From Maioricimonas rarisocia (GTDB lineage: Bacteria; Planctomycetota; Planctomycetia; Planctomycetales; Planctomycetaceae), in NCBI RefSeq assembly GCF_007747795.1, contig NZ_CP036275.1, positions 1,564,501 to 1,628,500 on the forward strand: 64,000 nucleotides of DNA, written 5' to 3'. This document shows positions 17,542 to 25,595 of the stretch, piece by piece. Every line of letters begins with the position of its first letter. The stretch's first letter is position 1. The notes beneath the pieces are model-generated. The model was not told the DNA's origin. It saw nothing but the letters and a program-made list of their open reading frames with translations, and did not search any database. Both the position numbers and the translations under genes were made by a program.

Positions 17542-19071
17542 CTACTCGTAGACCGAACCGTGCCGGAACGGCGTCTCCAGAATCAGCGTGCACATTGCCG
17601 TGAAGTACAGCCGGCCTACGATCTGGCTCCATTCGTGGGGGGATCCCGGGGGGCGGTGGGGATGCCAGCTGCCCCGGCTCCGGCCCGACTTCACCTGCCG
17701 TGTCACCAGGACCGGAGCCGTGTGCGCGTACCACTGCTCCCAGTCGTCTCCACCCAGGTTATGCAGTGTCTGTGCGACGTAGTACCAGGCGTAGACGTTC
17801 CGTTTCCCGTCGTCCCAGACGGGGCGGTTGTCCTCATCGGTGAGGAAAGCGACTCCCCGCTGAAGTGCCGGCAGGTTGCGGGGCCAGCCCAACCATTGCC
17901 GGCAGAGAAGTCCCTCGGCGGTCATCGACAGTCGCTGACCGCGATTGACGGGGAAGCTGGGACGGTACTTGTAGAACGCCGCATCGCCGGGGTGTTCCTG
18001 GGACGTGTCGAGGAATTGCGAGGCCAGCAGCCACGTCTCGGGAGGAACGTCAATGTCCGCCATCCGTGCCGAGTGCAGTGCCATCAGTGCCCAGCCGGTG
18101 ACCGAGACATCCCCTTCGCCCGTGGCGGTCAGCTGATGGTATCGCCAGCCTCCCTGTTCGGGGTTCTGTGCTTCGAGCAGGTAGGCGACCGCACGTGTGG
18201 CCGGCTCCCGCAACGATTCGTCGCCGGTCAGCGTCAGCAGTTCGCAGAGCACGATGGTCGCCTGCGAATGGGCGTAGAAGCGTGGCTCGAGTCCGATCTC
18301 GCTCCTCTCGAAGATCTCGCCGGTCGGCTTCTGTGCCGATCGCAACCAGTCGACACCGGAACGGACGACCTCAACATAATTCCCGTCCTGATGGGTCTGG
18401 CCGGCACCGACAAAGCAGAGCAGGGCGAGCGCCGTCGCACCCGCATCGGCGCGGAATCGACTCTGGGTGACGCCGTCGGGGTAGGGGCCCTCGAGTTGCC
18501 AGCGACCGTCTGACTGCTGCTGCTTCGCAAACCAGTCGAGCGAACGGCGGACCGCTTCGATGACGTCCGCATCGTGACCCGCGGGACCGTCTTCCTGCAG
18601 TGCGTCGCGGCGCAGCTCGAGGAGATCCTTCGTCGGGACGGGGATCACCGCGGGCGGCTCGTCGCGATTGCCGGATTGTGCAGCCGGCTCCGATGCCTCC
18701 GGTTCATCCGGACGTTCGGGCGGTCCTGCCTGTGGCAACTGGATCGAGGGAATGCGGATTTCGGGAACGTCCGACTCTGCGATTTCCGGCTCGGGACGCT
18801 CCACGATCCAGCCCAGTTCCAGGGGAGGCAACGTGGGAGGGCGGTCGAGCGTCACGACAATCAGCGCCATGACCAGCAGCAGTAGCGCATGGAAGGCGAG
18901 GCTGCTCATCAGGCCGGGGATGCCTGTGCGGGCCAGCCGACGCAGTCGCGTTCGCCAGTCGTCATCTGTATCCGCTTCAGTGACCTGAATGAGCGGTCGC
19001 TGCGAACGGCGGGACTGCCGTGGCGCGCGCTTGTCAGCAGAATTCCGGCGGCTCGATGCAGAGTCGGTCAT
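17542..19071 (-). CDS. Membrane-anchored prenyltransferase/squalene-oxidase repeat protein
   Basis: A basic cytoplasmic tail (1-50) leads to one membrane helix (about 54-75: SLAFHALLLLVMALIVV), then a Pro/Glu-rich linker to about 150. From about 170 an alpha-alpha toroid begins with repeats such as SLDWFAKQQQSDGRWQ, GVDWLRSAQKPTGEI, YLLEAQNPEQGGWRY and GVAFLTDEDNRPVWDDG. These QxxxGxW-type repeats are those of squalene-hopene cyclase and prenyltransferase folds, but the DxDD catalytic motif of cyclases is not seen, so enzymatic cyclase activity is unlikely. Such proteins are common in planctomycetes and uncharacterised. First gene of the leftward five-gene block. Confidence 0.75.
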   Translation of the reverse strand: MTDSASSRRNSADKRAPRQSRRSQRPLIQVTEADTDDDWRTRLRRLARTGIPGLMSSLAFHALLLLVMALIVVTLDRPPTLPPLELGWIVERPEPEIAESDVPEIRIPSIQLPQAGPPERPDEPEASEPAAQSGNRDEPPAVIPVPTKDLLELRRDALQEDGPAGHDADVIEAVRRSLDWFAKQQQSDGRWQLEGPYPDGVTQSRFRADAGATALALLCFVGAGQTHQDGNYVEVVRSGVDWLRSAQKPTGEIFERSEIGLEPRFYAHSQATIVLCELLTLTGDESLREPATRAVAYLLEAQNPEQGGWRYHQLTATGEGDVSVTGWALMALHSARMADIDVPPETWLLASQFLDTSQEHPGDAAFYKYRPSFPVNRGQRLSMTAEGLLCRQWLGWPRNLPALQRGVAFLTDEDNRPVWDDGKRNVYAWYYVAQTLHNLGGDDWEQWYAHTAPVLVTRQVKSGRSRGSWHPHRPPGSPHEWSQIVGRLYFTAMCTLILETPFRHGSVYE

Positions 19072-19377
19072 CAGCTACGGACAAAAGAGACGGTTGCGGC
19101 ACTGGCCGCAGCGGACGGGAACGCCACCGGAGCGGTCTCAAACGAGTTTAGAAGACCTCCGAAGGCGATTGAAGTGCTGCACGTCGACGCGACCTGGCCG
19201 GCGCCTGCGCAGTGACCGTCCGATCCGCCACTACCGGACCAACCGTGGCCGCATTCTGGGACACGTGCCGCGATTGGTGGACGCGGTCTCCAGCGATCTT
19301 GACAGGTCCGCCGATACATCGCGCTGGACCCTGTCGTCGTCGCCGCCCCGCCCGCCAGTCATGGTCAATGTCAGTTA
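19072..19377. other. Divergent intergenic region
   Basis: 306 bases between the leftward toroid protein gene and the rightward acyltransferase gene. A TTGACA occurs at 19299 but has no partner -10 at proper spacing. Nothing else structured was seen; promoters for both directions should lie here. Confidence 0.4.
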
Positions 19378-20772
19378 ATGAGTGATCCTCTCCCCCTTCC
19401 AATGGCTCCGTTCGAGCACTACATGCTCGAGGACGATCGTCCCGACTATCCGATGACCTTCGTGCTGGAGATGACGCTCCGCGGAGAAGGTCGCCGCGAC
19501 ATCTTCGATCGTGCGCTCGAAGTGGCTTTGAGCCGCCACCCGCTGCTGCAGTCGGTTGTCCGCCGGCGGTTCCTTCGGAAGCCGCAGTGGGTGAGTGCTC
19601 CCGATCCCCGCCCTCATGTCGACTGGGGGACCTGGGATGATCCCGTCGATTGTGAGAACGAACATCTGGATCTGACTCAGGAAGTCGGGGTTCGATTCTG
19701 GGTTCGCGTGGGCGATCATCGGACACGTGTGGTGGTGCAGTTCCACCATTGCTGCTGCGATGCCCACGGCGGGTTGCTGTTCCTGACCGACCTGATCACC
19801 GCCTACGCCAACTGCCTGCCTGGTTGCGATGCCGACCGGTACCGGCTCAATGACGTCGACGCGCAGCAACTGAAGCGTCGCGACCACCTCGCCACGCATC
19901 TCTGGGAACCGGAGAAGCGGTGGGACTTCATCAAGCGGACGATCATGCACACATTGCGTGTGCTGGGACGGCCGGCTTCGCCTCTGGCCATTCCCGAGAA
20001 GCGTGCGCTGGGACAGCGCCGCACACCGCTGGCGTTTCCCGGCAATCTTACCCGAACGCTCGACGTCTCTGTCTACCGGCGACTGCGGAAGCTGGCCCGA
20101 CGGAACTCGGCGACCGTCAATGATCTGCTGCTGCGGGAACTGTTCCTGACCATGCGGGAATGGAACACGCAGGTCACCACGAAGAAGACCGGCCGCTGGT
20201 ACTCGATCGCCATCCCCACGAACCTGCGGTCCATCGAACAGGATCGGCTGCCAGCCGCGAACGTCCTCAGCTACTGGTTCAGCATCAGGGGCGTCTCCGA
20301 AATGGACGATCCCGAGCAACTGCTCAGGACGATTCGGGACGAGAACGAGTTCGTGAAACGGAGCCGCTATACCACGGTCTTCCTGGACATGATGCGGATG
20401 GTCCAGCGGTTGCCCGGTGCTTTGCGGCTGGCCTGCCTGAAACAGAAGTGCATGTCGTCGGTCGTCCTCTCGTACGTCGGCAATCCGACGCGCGTGCTGA
20501 CCGAACGGGTGCCGACGAACGAACTGGGAGAGCCGGCCTTCGGCAACCTCGCGCTGGTCGACGTCAATGCCGCGCCGCCCGTCCGGCCGAAGACGCGGGC
20601 GTCATTCACGGTCTGGCATTTCGAAGAGAAGATGCGGGTCGGCCTGCGGTGCGATCCGTATCACTTCACGACCGAGGATGCCGACATGCTGCTTGGTATG
20701 TATGTCGACCGGATCGAAGCCCTGGTCGAGAGCGTCGGAACCGGCAAGACCGATCGGACGGCGGCTGCCTGA
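19378..20772 (+). CDS. Condensation-fold acyltransferase (WS/DGAT or PapA-like)
   Basis: A 464-residue soluble protein with the coenzyme-A-dependent acyltransferase active site HHxxxD at 123-128 (HHCCCD) in the usual place after an N-terminal half that includes FDRALEVALSRHPLLQSVV, the typical opening of condensation domains. The second half contains ARRNSATVNDLLLRELF and a SIAIPTNLR segment, matching the chimeric two-lobe fold. Such enzymes esterify acyl groups onto alcohols or sugars. Three consecutive cysteines within the active-site motif are unusual. The next gene, 101 bases on, encodes an RND/MMPL exporter, which suggests an exported lipid product. Confidence 0.75.
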   Translation: MSDPLPLPMAPFEHYMLEDDRPDYPMTFVLEMTLRGEGRRDIFDRALEVALSRHPLLQSVVRRRFLRKPQWVSAPDPRPHVDWGTWDDPVDCENEHLDLTQEVGVRFWVRVGDHRTRVVVQFHHCCCDAHGGLLFLTDLITAYANCLPGCDADRYRLNDVDAQQLKRRDHLATHLWEPEKRWDFIKRTIMHTLRVLGRPASPLAIPEKRALGQRRTPLAFPGNLTRTLDVSVYRRLRKLARRNSATVNDLLLRELFLTMREWNTQVTTKKTGRWYSIAIPTNLRSIEQDRLPAANVLSYWFSIRGVSEMDDPEQLLRTIRDENEFVKRSRYTTVFLDMMRMVQRLPGALRLACLKQKCMSSVVLSYVGNPTRVLTERVPTNELGEPAFGNLALVDVNAAPPVRPKTRASFTVWHFEEKMRVGLRCDPYHFTTEDADMLLGMYVDRIEALVESVGTGKTDRTAAA

Positions 20773-20873
20773 CGGGGCCGCGCGTGTAGAAGCAGCCTGC
20801 CAACGGGATCGGCAGGCAGTACGGACAGCATTCGACGTGAACTCCTCCGTTCCGTCAGCAGAAGGGCAAAGTC

Positions 20874-23045
20874 TTGGCAGCATTCCTCCACCGGTACCAT
20901 CGATTTCTGCTGCTGGCGTTCGGCCTCACGCTTCCGATCGTGCTGTACGTGACCGACCAGATGCGGTCGAACAATGATCTCGAGGTCTGGCTGCCCCAGT
21001 CCTCGCAGGCCCGCACGGAATACCTCGAATTCACCGATGCCTTCGGCGGAGACGAGTTCGTCCTCATCGCCGTCGACCTGACGCCGACTGATCCCGAACT
21101 GATCGAGGCGGTCTGCCGACGTCTGGATGATCTGGCCGAAGTCCGCACCTGCTGGTCTCCCGAGCGGATGCAGGGGGTGATGGAGGAGTTCGGTGTCGAT
21201 CAGGCTCAGCGCCGCGAGCGAATCGAACGGTTGCTGGTGGGAGAGGAGACGTCGCTGCAGGGGATCGTCGCGCTCCTGTCTCCCGAAGGACGCGCCGATC
21301 GAACCGGAACAGTTGCCCGCATCAACGAAGTGCTCGACTACTGCCAGCTTGCCGACGAACAGGCGTACGTCGCCGGCGTGCCGGTCTTTGTTGCCGAACT
21401 GGATCGCATCGGCAGCAAGGAGGCGAACGTCAAGTACTTCGTCGTCACGTTGATCATCTGTCTGGGACTGCTGTTCCTGACGATCCGGGACTGGAAGCTG
21501 ACCGGGCTGGTCTTCGCGGCGACCGTCTGGGCCATCAACGCCACGCATGTGCTGATCTGCCTGGTCGGCGGCGAGATGAACCTGATCCTCAATTCGATCA
21601 GCGTGCTGGTGATGGTCTTTACGATGGCCGTCATTGTGCACTACCTGCATTACTTCTGGGACGCACAGGACGCCGACCTCGAGCCGAACGCCGAACGCCG
21701 CTCTGCGCGTCACGCGGCTGCGGCACTTCGTCAGGCGTGGCGACCGTCCGGGCTGGCGACGCTGACGACCTGCATCGGCGTGATCTCACTTGCCTGGAGT
21801 GACATCCGACCCGTCCAGCAGTTTGCGGTCGCGGCTGCCATGGGAGCCGTCGTTGCCCTCTTCACCGGACTGATCGCGACACCGGCTCTGGTGATACTCT
21901 GCCCGACGCGACGCCCGGCCGCTCTGCTGCCACGGATCGATTTCGAAGGGTATGCCGAACGGATCCTGCGGGCCCGGCTGCCGCTCGTTGTCGGCGGAGT
22001 CGCCGTGCTGATGCTGGTCTCGGTCGGCCTGACGAAGCTGCGGTCCGAGATGGACCCGATGCAGTTCCTGCCGGCCAACTCGCGGCTGCTGTCCGGCTGC
22101 CTGCGGATTGAAGACGAACTGACGCGCGTGGACTCCGTGGAAGCGGTTGTCGACTTCGGCACTGACGATGCACCGATCCTGGAGAAGCTGCAGCGGGTCC
22201 GCCGGCTCGAAGCCATCATGCGGGAGCACCCGGCGGTCGAACATACGATGTCGCTGGCCAGTTTCTTTCCTGAGTCTCTTTCCGGGAACTTTCTGGATGC
22301 GTCCCGGACGCTGCAGAAAGCGCAGGAGCAGTCCTCGTACGATGACTTCACTGCCTGCGATTACCGGCTGTGGCGGATCTCGGCCCGCGTCAACACTCGT
22401 GGCGAGTGGGCCCGCGAGGAAGTCCTGGCGACGCTGAGCGAGAAGCTGGCGGGCGAACCGGTCCACTTTACCGGCATGGCTCCGCTGCTCGAGACGGCCC
22501 AGCTGGAGATCTTCGACGGTTTCTGGAAGAGCGTGCTGACCGCCTTTGCTTTGATCAGCCTCGCGATGATGGCATCACTCCGGTCGATCCGCCTGGGGCT
22601 GGTCGCGATGATTCCCAACATGTGGCCGCTGTGTCTGGTCTTCGGCCTGCTGGGCTGGGCCGGTCAACCGGTCGACATCGCCATGCTGCTCTCGGGCAGT
22701 ATCGCTCTGGGGATCTCGGTCGACGGCACGTTCCATTATGTCTCCCGCTATCGCCGGCTGCGTGCGGCAGGGCAGAGCGACTGGAGCGCGCTGCGGACGG
22801 CCCTGGTGGAAACCGGCCTCCCGCTGACGCAGGCGACGCTGATCACCGCGGCCGGTCTGCTCGGGCTGATGCTGAGCAGCTTTGGCCCGACGGTTCGGTT
22901 CGGCGTGCTGATGATCGCCATGCTGATGGCGGCCCTCGTTGGCGATCTGGTGCTGCTGCCGGCGTTGCTGGGACTTCGCAAGCGGCCGACGGAAGACGCT
23001 TCGACCCGCCCCGCCGATGCCTATAAGACGGCACACGCAGCGTGA
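20874..23045 (+). CDS. RND superfamily exporter, MMPL type
   Basis: The frame starts at a TTG with AGAAGGG eight bases upstream. The 723 residues form two copies of the RND half-unit: a first membrane helix (about 10-28), a periplasmic loop to about 185, five clustered helices (about 188-345), a second single helix (about 367-385), a second loop to about 555 and five final helices. ISVDGTFHYVSRYRR near the end and the FMAVIVHYLHYFW-like segment of the first bundle resemble the proton-relay helices of MMPL proteins. With the acyltransferase just upstream it probably moves a lipid or hydrophobic compound out of the inner membrane. Confidence 0.82.
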   Translation: MAAFLHRYHRFLLLAFGLTLPIVLYVTDQMRSNNDLEVWLPQSSQARTEYLEFTDAFGGDEFVLIAVDLTPTDPELIEAVCRRLDDLAEVRTCWSPERMQGVMEEFGVDQAQRRERIERLLVGEETSLQGIVALLSPEGRADRTGTVARINEVLDYCQLADEQAYVAGVPVFVAELDRIGSKEANVKYFVVTLIICLGLLFLTIRDWKLTGLVFAATVWAINATHVLICLVGGEMNLILNSISVLVMVFTMAVIVHYLHYFWDAQDADLEPNAERRSARHAAAALRQAWRPSGLATLTTCIGVISLAWSDIRPVQQFAVAAAMGAVVALFTGLIATPALVILCPTRRPAALLPRIDFEGYAERILRARLPLVVGGVAVLMLVSVGLTKLRSEMDPMQFLPANSRLLSGCLRIEDELTRVDSVEAVVDFGTDDAPILEKLQRVRRLEAIMREHPAVEHTMSLASFFPESLSGNFLDASRTLQKAQEQSSYDDFTACDYRLWRISARVNTRGEWAREEVLATLSEKLAGEPVHFTGMAPLLETAQLEIFDGFWKSVLTAFALISLAMMASLRSIRLGLVAMIPNMWPLCLVFGLLGWAGQPVDIAMLLSGSIALGISVDGTFHYVSRYRRLRAAGQSDWSALRTALVETGLPLTQATLITAAGLLGLMLSSFGPTVRFGVLMIAMLMAALVGDLVLLPALLGLRKRPTEDASTRPADAYKTAHAA

Positions 23046-23061
23046 GTGAGGTGAGGCGAGT

Positions 23062-23123
23062 AGGCTGGGACTGGTCCCGGCGACCGCTTTCGTGACAACG
23101 AGCCGCGACCGTGAGGGAGCGGA
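23062..23123 (+). repeat. Dispersed composite repeat, copy A
   Basis: Two sub-elements in order: AGGCTGGGACTGGTCCCG (23062-23079) and a 26-base block from ACGAGCCGCG to GGGAGCGGA (23098-23123). Both recur in the same order and orientation as copy B at 24892-24996, on the other side of the sulfatase gene, and the second recurs inverted at 25491-25515. Confidence 0.8.
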
Positions 23124-23223
23124 CGAGCAACTTCAGTGACATGAATGGGACGTAGGGCCGGCTGTTGCCGGCCGGGGGATGTGTTCGTCGTTCACGTCGG
23201 GTATGTGCATCGAATGACGTTCG

Positions 23224-23247
23224 CACTGGCGGAGCAAGCCGCCAGTG
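23224..23247. repeat. 9-bp hairpin, planctomycete-style intergenic palindrome
   Basis: CACTGGCGG (23224-23232) pairs perfectly with CCGCCAGTG (23239-23247) around a six-base loop AGCAAG. It lies between two convergent genes and lacks a T-run, so it is probably a dispersed palindrome rather than a terminator. Confidence 0.6.
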
Positions 23248-23274
23248 ACACCCGACGTCGCGAATACGCGCGGT

Positions 23275-23302
23275 GCCCACCGGACGCGGCCGGTGGGCTT
23301 TT
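23275..23302 (+). terminator. Rho-independent terminator downstream of the RND gene
   Basis: GCCCACCGG (23275-23283), loop ACGCGG, CCGGTGGGC (23290-23298), then TTTT. The T-run is on the plus strand, so it would stop rightward transcription from the exporter gene before it enters the convergent sulfatase gene. Confidence 0.6.
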
Positions 23303-23321
23303 GCAGCATCCGCATGGCAAA

Positions 23322-24791
23322 TCATCGTTCGCTGGCAAGCTGCTCCCGGAACGCCTCCAGCTGCGGGTCGTCCGTCGCTTCCATGTGCTCCAGAAGCTTT
23401 TGCCGGTGCTCGTCGAGACGTGCCGCGTGAGCCGGATCGTCGATCAGGTTCACCAGTGCATCGGGATCGGTCTGGTAGTCGTAGAACTCTTCGGGCGTGC
23501 GATACAGAAAGTGCTGCACCCGTGCGGCAATAGCGGGATCGTTCTCTGCGGCCCGGATCATCGCCTTCATCGTCAGTCCGTTCTGTGACTCGTTGCGGAA
23601 CCGCGTCTGGCCGTCACTCCACCCGTTATAGATGTAGCCGTACTGCCGGGTGATCACGCTCCGCATCGGGTACTCGTTCTTGCCCGACGTGCGGTTGATG
23701 TGCGTGATGACGAAGTCCCGTCCCGACTGCTGCTCTCCCTCGAGGACCGGCAGGAAGCTGCGGCCGTCCATTCCTTCGAGCGGCGGCAGGCCGAGCGCGT
23801 CCAGAATGGTCGGAGCAAGGTCGATGCCGGAGATCATGTGCTCGGTGTCGTGGCTGTCCGAAGCAACGACGCCGGGCCAGCGGACGATCCAGGGCGTCCG
23901 CGTCGAATGAAACCAGCAGTTCGTCTTGGCGAACGGCAGCGGCATTCCGTGGTCCGAGAGAAACATCACCAGTGTGCCTTCCGCCTCACCTGACTCCTCG
24001 AGGGCCCGGAGCACGGCACCGACAATCTCGTCGGCACGGTGGACGGAGGCGAAGTACTCCGTCATCTCCTGCCGCACATCCGGCAGATCGGGGAGGAAAC
24101 CGGGGACGGTTACCTCATCCCGTGAATAGGTGCGACGCACGCCCGGATAGTCGCGGGCGGGACGATTCTTGCGCGGCCGGGCCTGCTGTCGTTCCTGAGC
24201 ACTGCCGGCGAAGGGCCGGTGAGGATCCTGCGAGTTGGCCATCAGGAAAAACGGCTGACCCGCCACTTTCGCGGCGGCAATGATGTCGGCACTGCGGCGG
24301 TAGTACTTCTCGGGATCGCGACCGATTCCCAGTTCATTCGACTTGACGACTGCGTCCCATGCATCGCCACGTGTCGGCACGACATGCGGCACCTTGGCCA
24401 TGATTCCGGTGTAGTAGCCGGCGTCGTGCAGCGCTTCGAGCAGCGTCGGCACATCTTTGTTGATCGGATCGAAGCCGAGGGCCCCGTTGCGATGCGGATA
24501 GCGGCCGGTCATCCAGACGGCCCGCGTCGGCTGGCAGATGGCGATGGTGACGTGGGCATGTTCGAATCGCATCCCGCTGCGGGCCAGCCGGTCGATATTG
24601 GGGGTGATGCCCGGCACCTCGCAGCCGAACACGCCGACCGAATCGCAGTTCATGTCGTCGACGGTGATCAGCAGGACGTTGGGGCGATCGGTTTCGGCAC
24701 TGACAGCTAGCTGTGGGATAAAGAGGAGGCAAAGGCAGGCCAGCATCAGAAGAGGAGTGTCAGTGCGTACGGTCGCGATTCGCAGGGACAT
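23322..24791 (-). CDS. Exported sulfatase (CQPTR motif)
   Basis: Signal peptide 1-31 with hydrophobic core LLMLACLCLLFI. The formylglycine site is C86-Q-P-T-R90, fitting C-x-P-x-R. VDDMNCDS gives the first metal-binding aspartates and LSDHGMPLPFAKTN the second. 489 residues, single catalytic domain, with a C-terminal subdomain carrying the EEFYDYQTDPDALVNLIDDP segment typical of planctomycete S1 sulfatases of the heparan or iduronate type. No partner gene is on its strand within 800 bases upstream; instead it is bracketed by copies of a dispersed repeat, hinting that this gene may have moved as a unit. Confidence 0.88.
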   Translation of the reverse strand: MSLRIATVRTDTPLLMLACLCLLFIPQLAVSAETDRPNVLLITVDDMNCDSVGVFGCEVPGITPNIDRLARSGMRFEHAHVTIAICQPTRAVWMTGRYPHRNGALGFDPINKDVPTLLEALHDAGYYTGIMAKVPHVVPTRGDAWDAVVKSNELGIGRDPEKYYRRSADIIAAAKVAGQPFFLMANSQDPHRPFAGSAQERQQARPRKNRPARDYPGVRRTYSRDEVTVPGFLPDLPDVRQEMTEYFASVHRADEIVGAVLRALEESGEAEGTLVMFLSDHGMPLPFAKTNCWFHSTRTPWIVRWPGVVASDSHDTEHMISGIDLAPTILDALGLPPLEGMDGRSFLPVLEGEQQSGRDFVITHINRTSGKNEYPMRSVITRQYGYIYNGWSDGQTRFRNESQNGLTMKAMIRAAENDPAIAARVQHFLYRTPEEFYDYQTDPDALVNLIDDPAHAARLDEHRQKLLEHMEATDDPQLEAFREQLASER

Positions 24792-24891
24792 GGCGACAGG
24801 CTCCCTGAACAGAAGTGGGGTTTGTTCGCGAGGTGTAAGAGAACCTGACGATACCCGAGTCCGGATGGAAGGGGAAGGAGGTGTGTCATGC

Positions 24892-24996
24892 AGGCTGGGA
24901 CCGGTCCCGCCGCATCATTCGAGTGATGACATTCGAGTGATGACATTCGAGTGATGACATTCGAGTGATGACGAGCCGCGACCGTGAGGGAGCGGA
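24892..24996 (+). repeat. Dispersed composite repeat, copy B, with tandem insert
   Basis: AGGCTGGGACCGGTCCCG (24892-24909; it contains the perfect palindrome GGGACCGGTCCC) and the 26-base ACGAGCCGCG...GAGCGGA block (24971-24996) match copy A. In copy B the two parts are 61 bases apart, against 18 in copy A, because a tandem 14-mer array lies between them. Confidence 0.8.
24917..24972 (+). repeat. Four perfect tandem copies of a 14-mer
   Basis: ATTCGAGTGATGAC repeats at 24917, 24931, 24945 and 24959 with no mismatch and no spacer. Each junction forms the near-palindrome TCATTCGAGTGA. Perfect identity points to recent expansion by slippage or recombination. Confidence 0.9.
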
Positions 24997-25065
24997 GTAG
25001 GCAACCACGGAGACACGGAGACACGGAGGGGTGCAGGTGAGCCGGCCGGGTTAGCGGCCACGTGG

Positions 25066-25091
25066 CATGCTTGCCCTTCAAGGCAAGCATG
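25066..25091. repeat. 10-bp hairpin
   Basis: CATGCTTGCC (25066-25075) and GGCAAGCATG (25082-25091) around CTTCAA. No T-run on either side; a likely dispersed extragenic palindrome. Confidence 0.65.
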
Positions 25092-25280
25092 TGAGGCCAA
25101 TGTGTATCGGCCTCTTGCCAGCTGCGCCGGCCGCGGTTGACGAGCAACCGCGGGTACCCAGTTCCTCGTCCTCGCGTCTCGAGCCTCAAGCCTTCGAAAC
25201 CACGCCCATCACTCTGCTGCGCTTCGTTCCGGGACGTGCCACGCTCGTCTGATTTCACAGGAAACACGGAGGGGACGCAG

Positions 25281-25297
25281 GGCAGGCTCCGCCTGCC
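25281..25297. repeat. 7-bp hairpin
   Basis: GGCAGGC and GCCTGCC around a three-base loop TCC, inside the repeat island. No terminator-like T-run. Confidence 0.5.
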
Positions 25298-25490
25298 TCC
25301 ATATTGTGACAACAGACGCCGGCAACATTCTCTGCAGAACGATCGTGGCTGATGAGGCCGCACGCGGCCTCCTGTGGCTGCGTCACCCGGGGGGGAGCAT
25401 CCCCAGAGCATGGAAATGGTGGGTTACGCTTCGCCATCCGCACCCTACCGGATGTACTGCAGGTCGCCCGATGCCTGACCTGCCCGCCCA

Positions 25491-25541
25491 CCGCTCCCTC
25501 ACGGTCGCGGCTCGTTATCATCCCGGAGCTCACGCTCCGGG
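25491..25541 (-). repeat. Inverted copy of the dispersed element plus adjacent hairpin
   Basis: 25491-25515 is the exact reverse complement of the 25-base core ACGAGCCGCG...GGAGCGG of copies A and B. It is followed by a perfect 8-bp hairpin CCCGGAGC/GCTCCGGG (25522-25529 and 25534-25541). Confidence 0.75.
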
Positions 25542-25595
25542 CTCGCCTGTCCCTATATCCTGTTTCCTGACTCCTACTACCTGCCCACTACCCAC

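Larger units (their letters stand above)
24792..25595. other. Repeat-rich gene-free island
   Basis: About 800 bases with no credible gene but dense short repeats: composite repeat B, a four-copy 14-mer, CACGGAG-type microrepeats at 25006-25028, hairpins at 25066-25091, 25281-25297 and 25522-25541, and an inverted copy of the GAGCCGCGACC element. Translations across it yield fragments of repetitive composition in both directions. The pattern resembles the dispersed extragenic repeats common in planctomycete genomes. Confidence 0.6.

Noticed and set aside
19299-19304. TTGACA as a -35 box upstream of the acyltransferase gene
   Set aside because: No -10 hexamer lies 15-19 bases downstream.
24917-24972. 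Tandem 14-mers as a CRISPR array
   Set aside because: Units are adjacent with no spacers and are too short.
23062-24996. Composite repeats as ends of an insertion sequence
   Set aside because: They are in direct orientation, no transposase gene lies between them, and no target-site duplication was seen.
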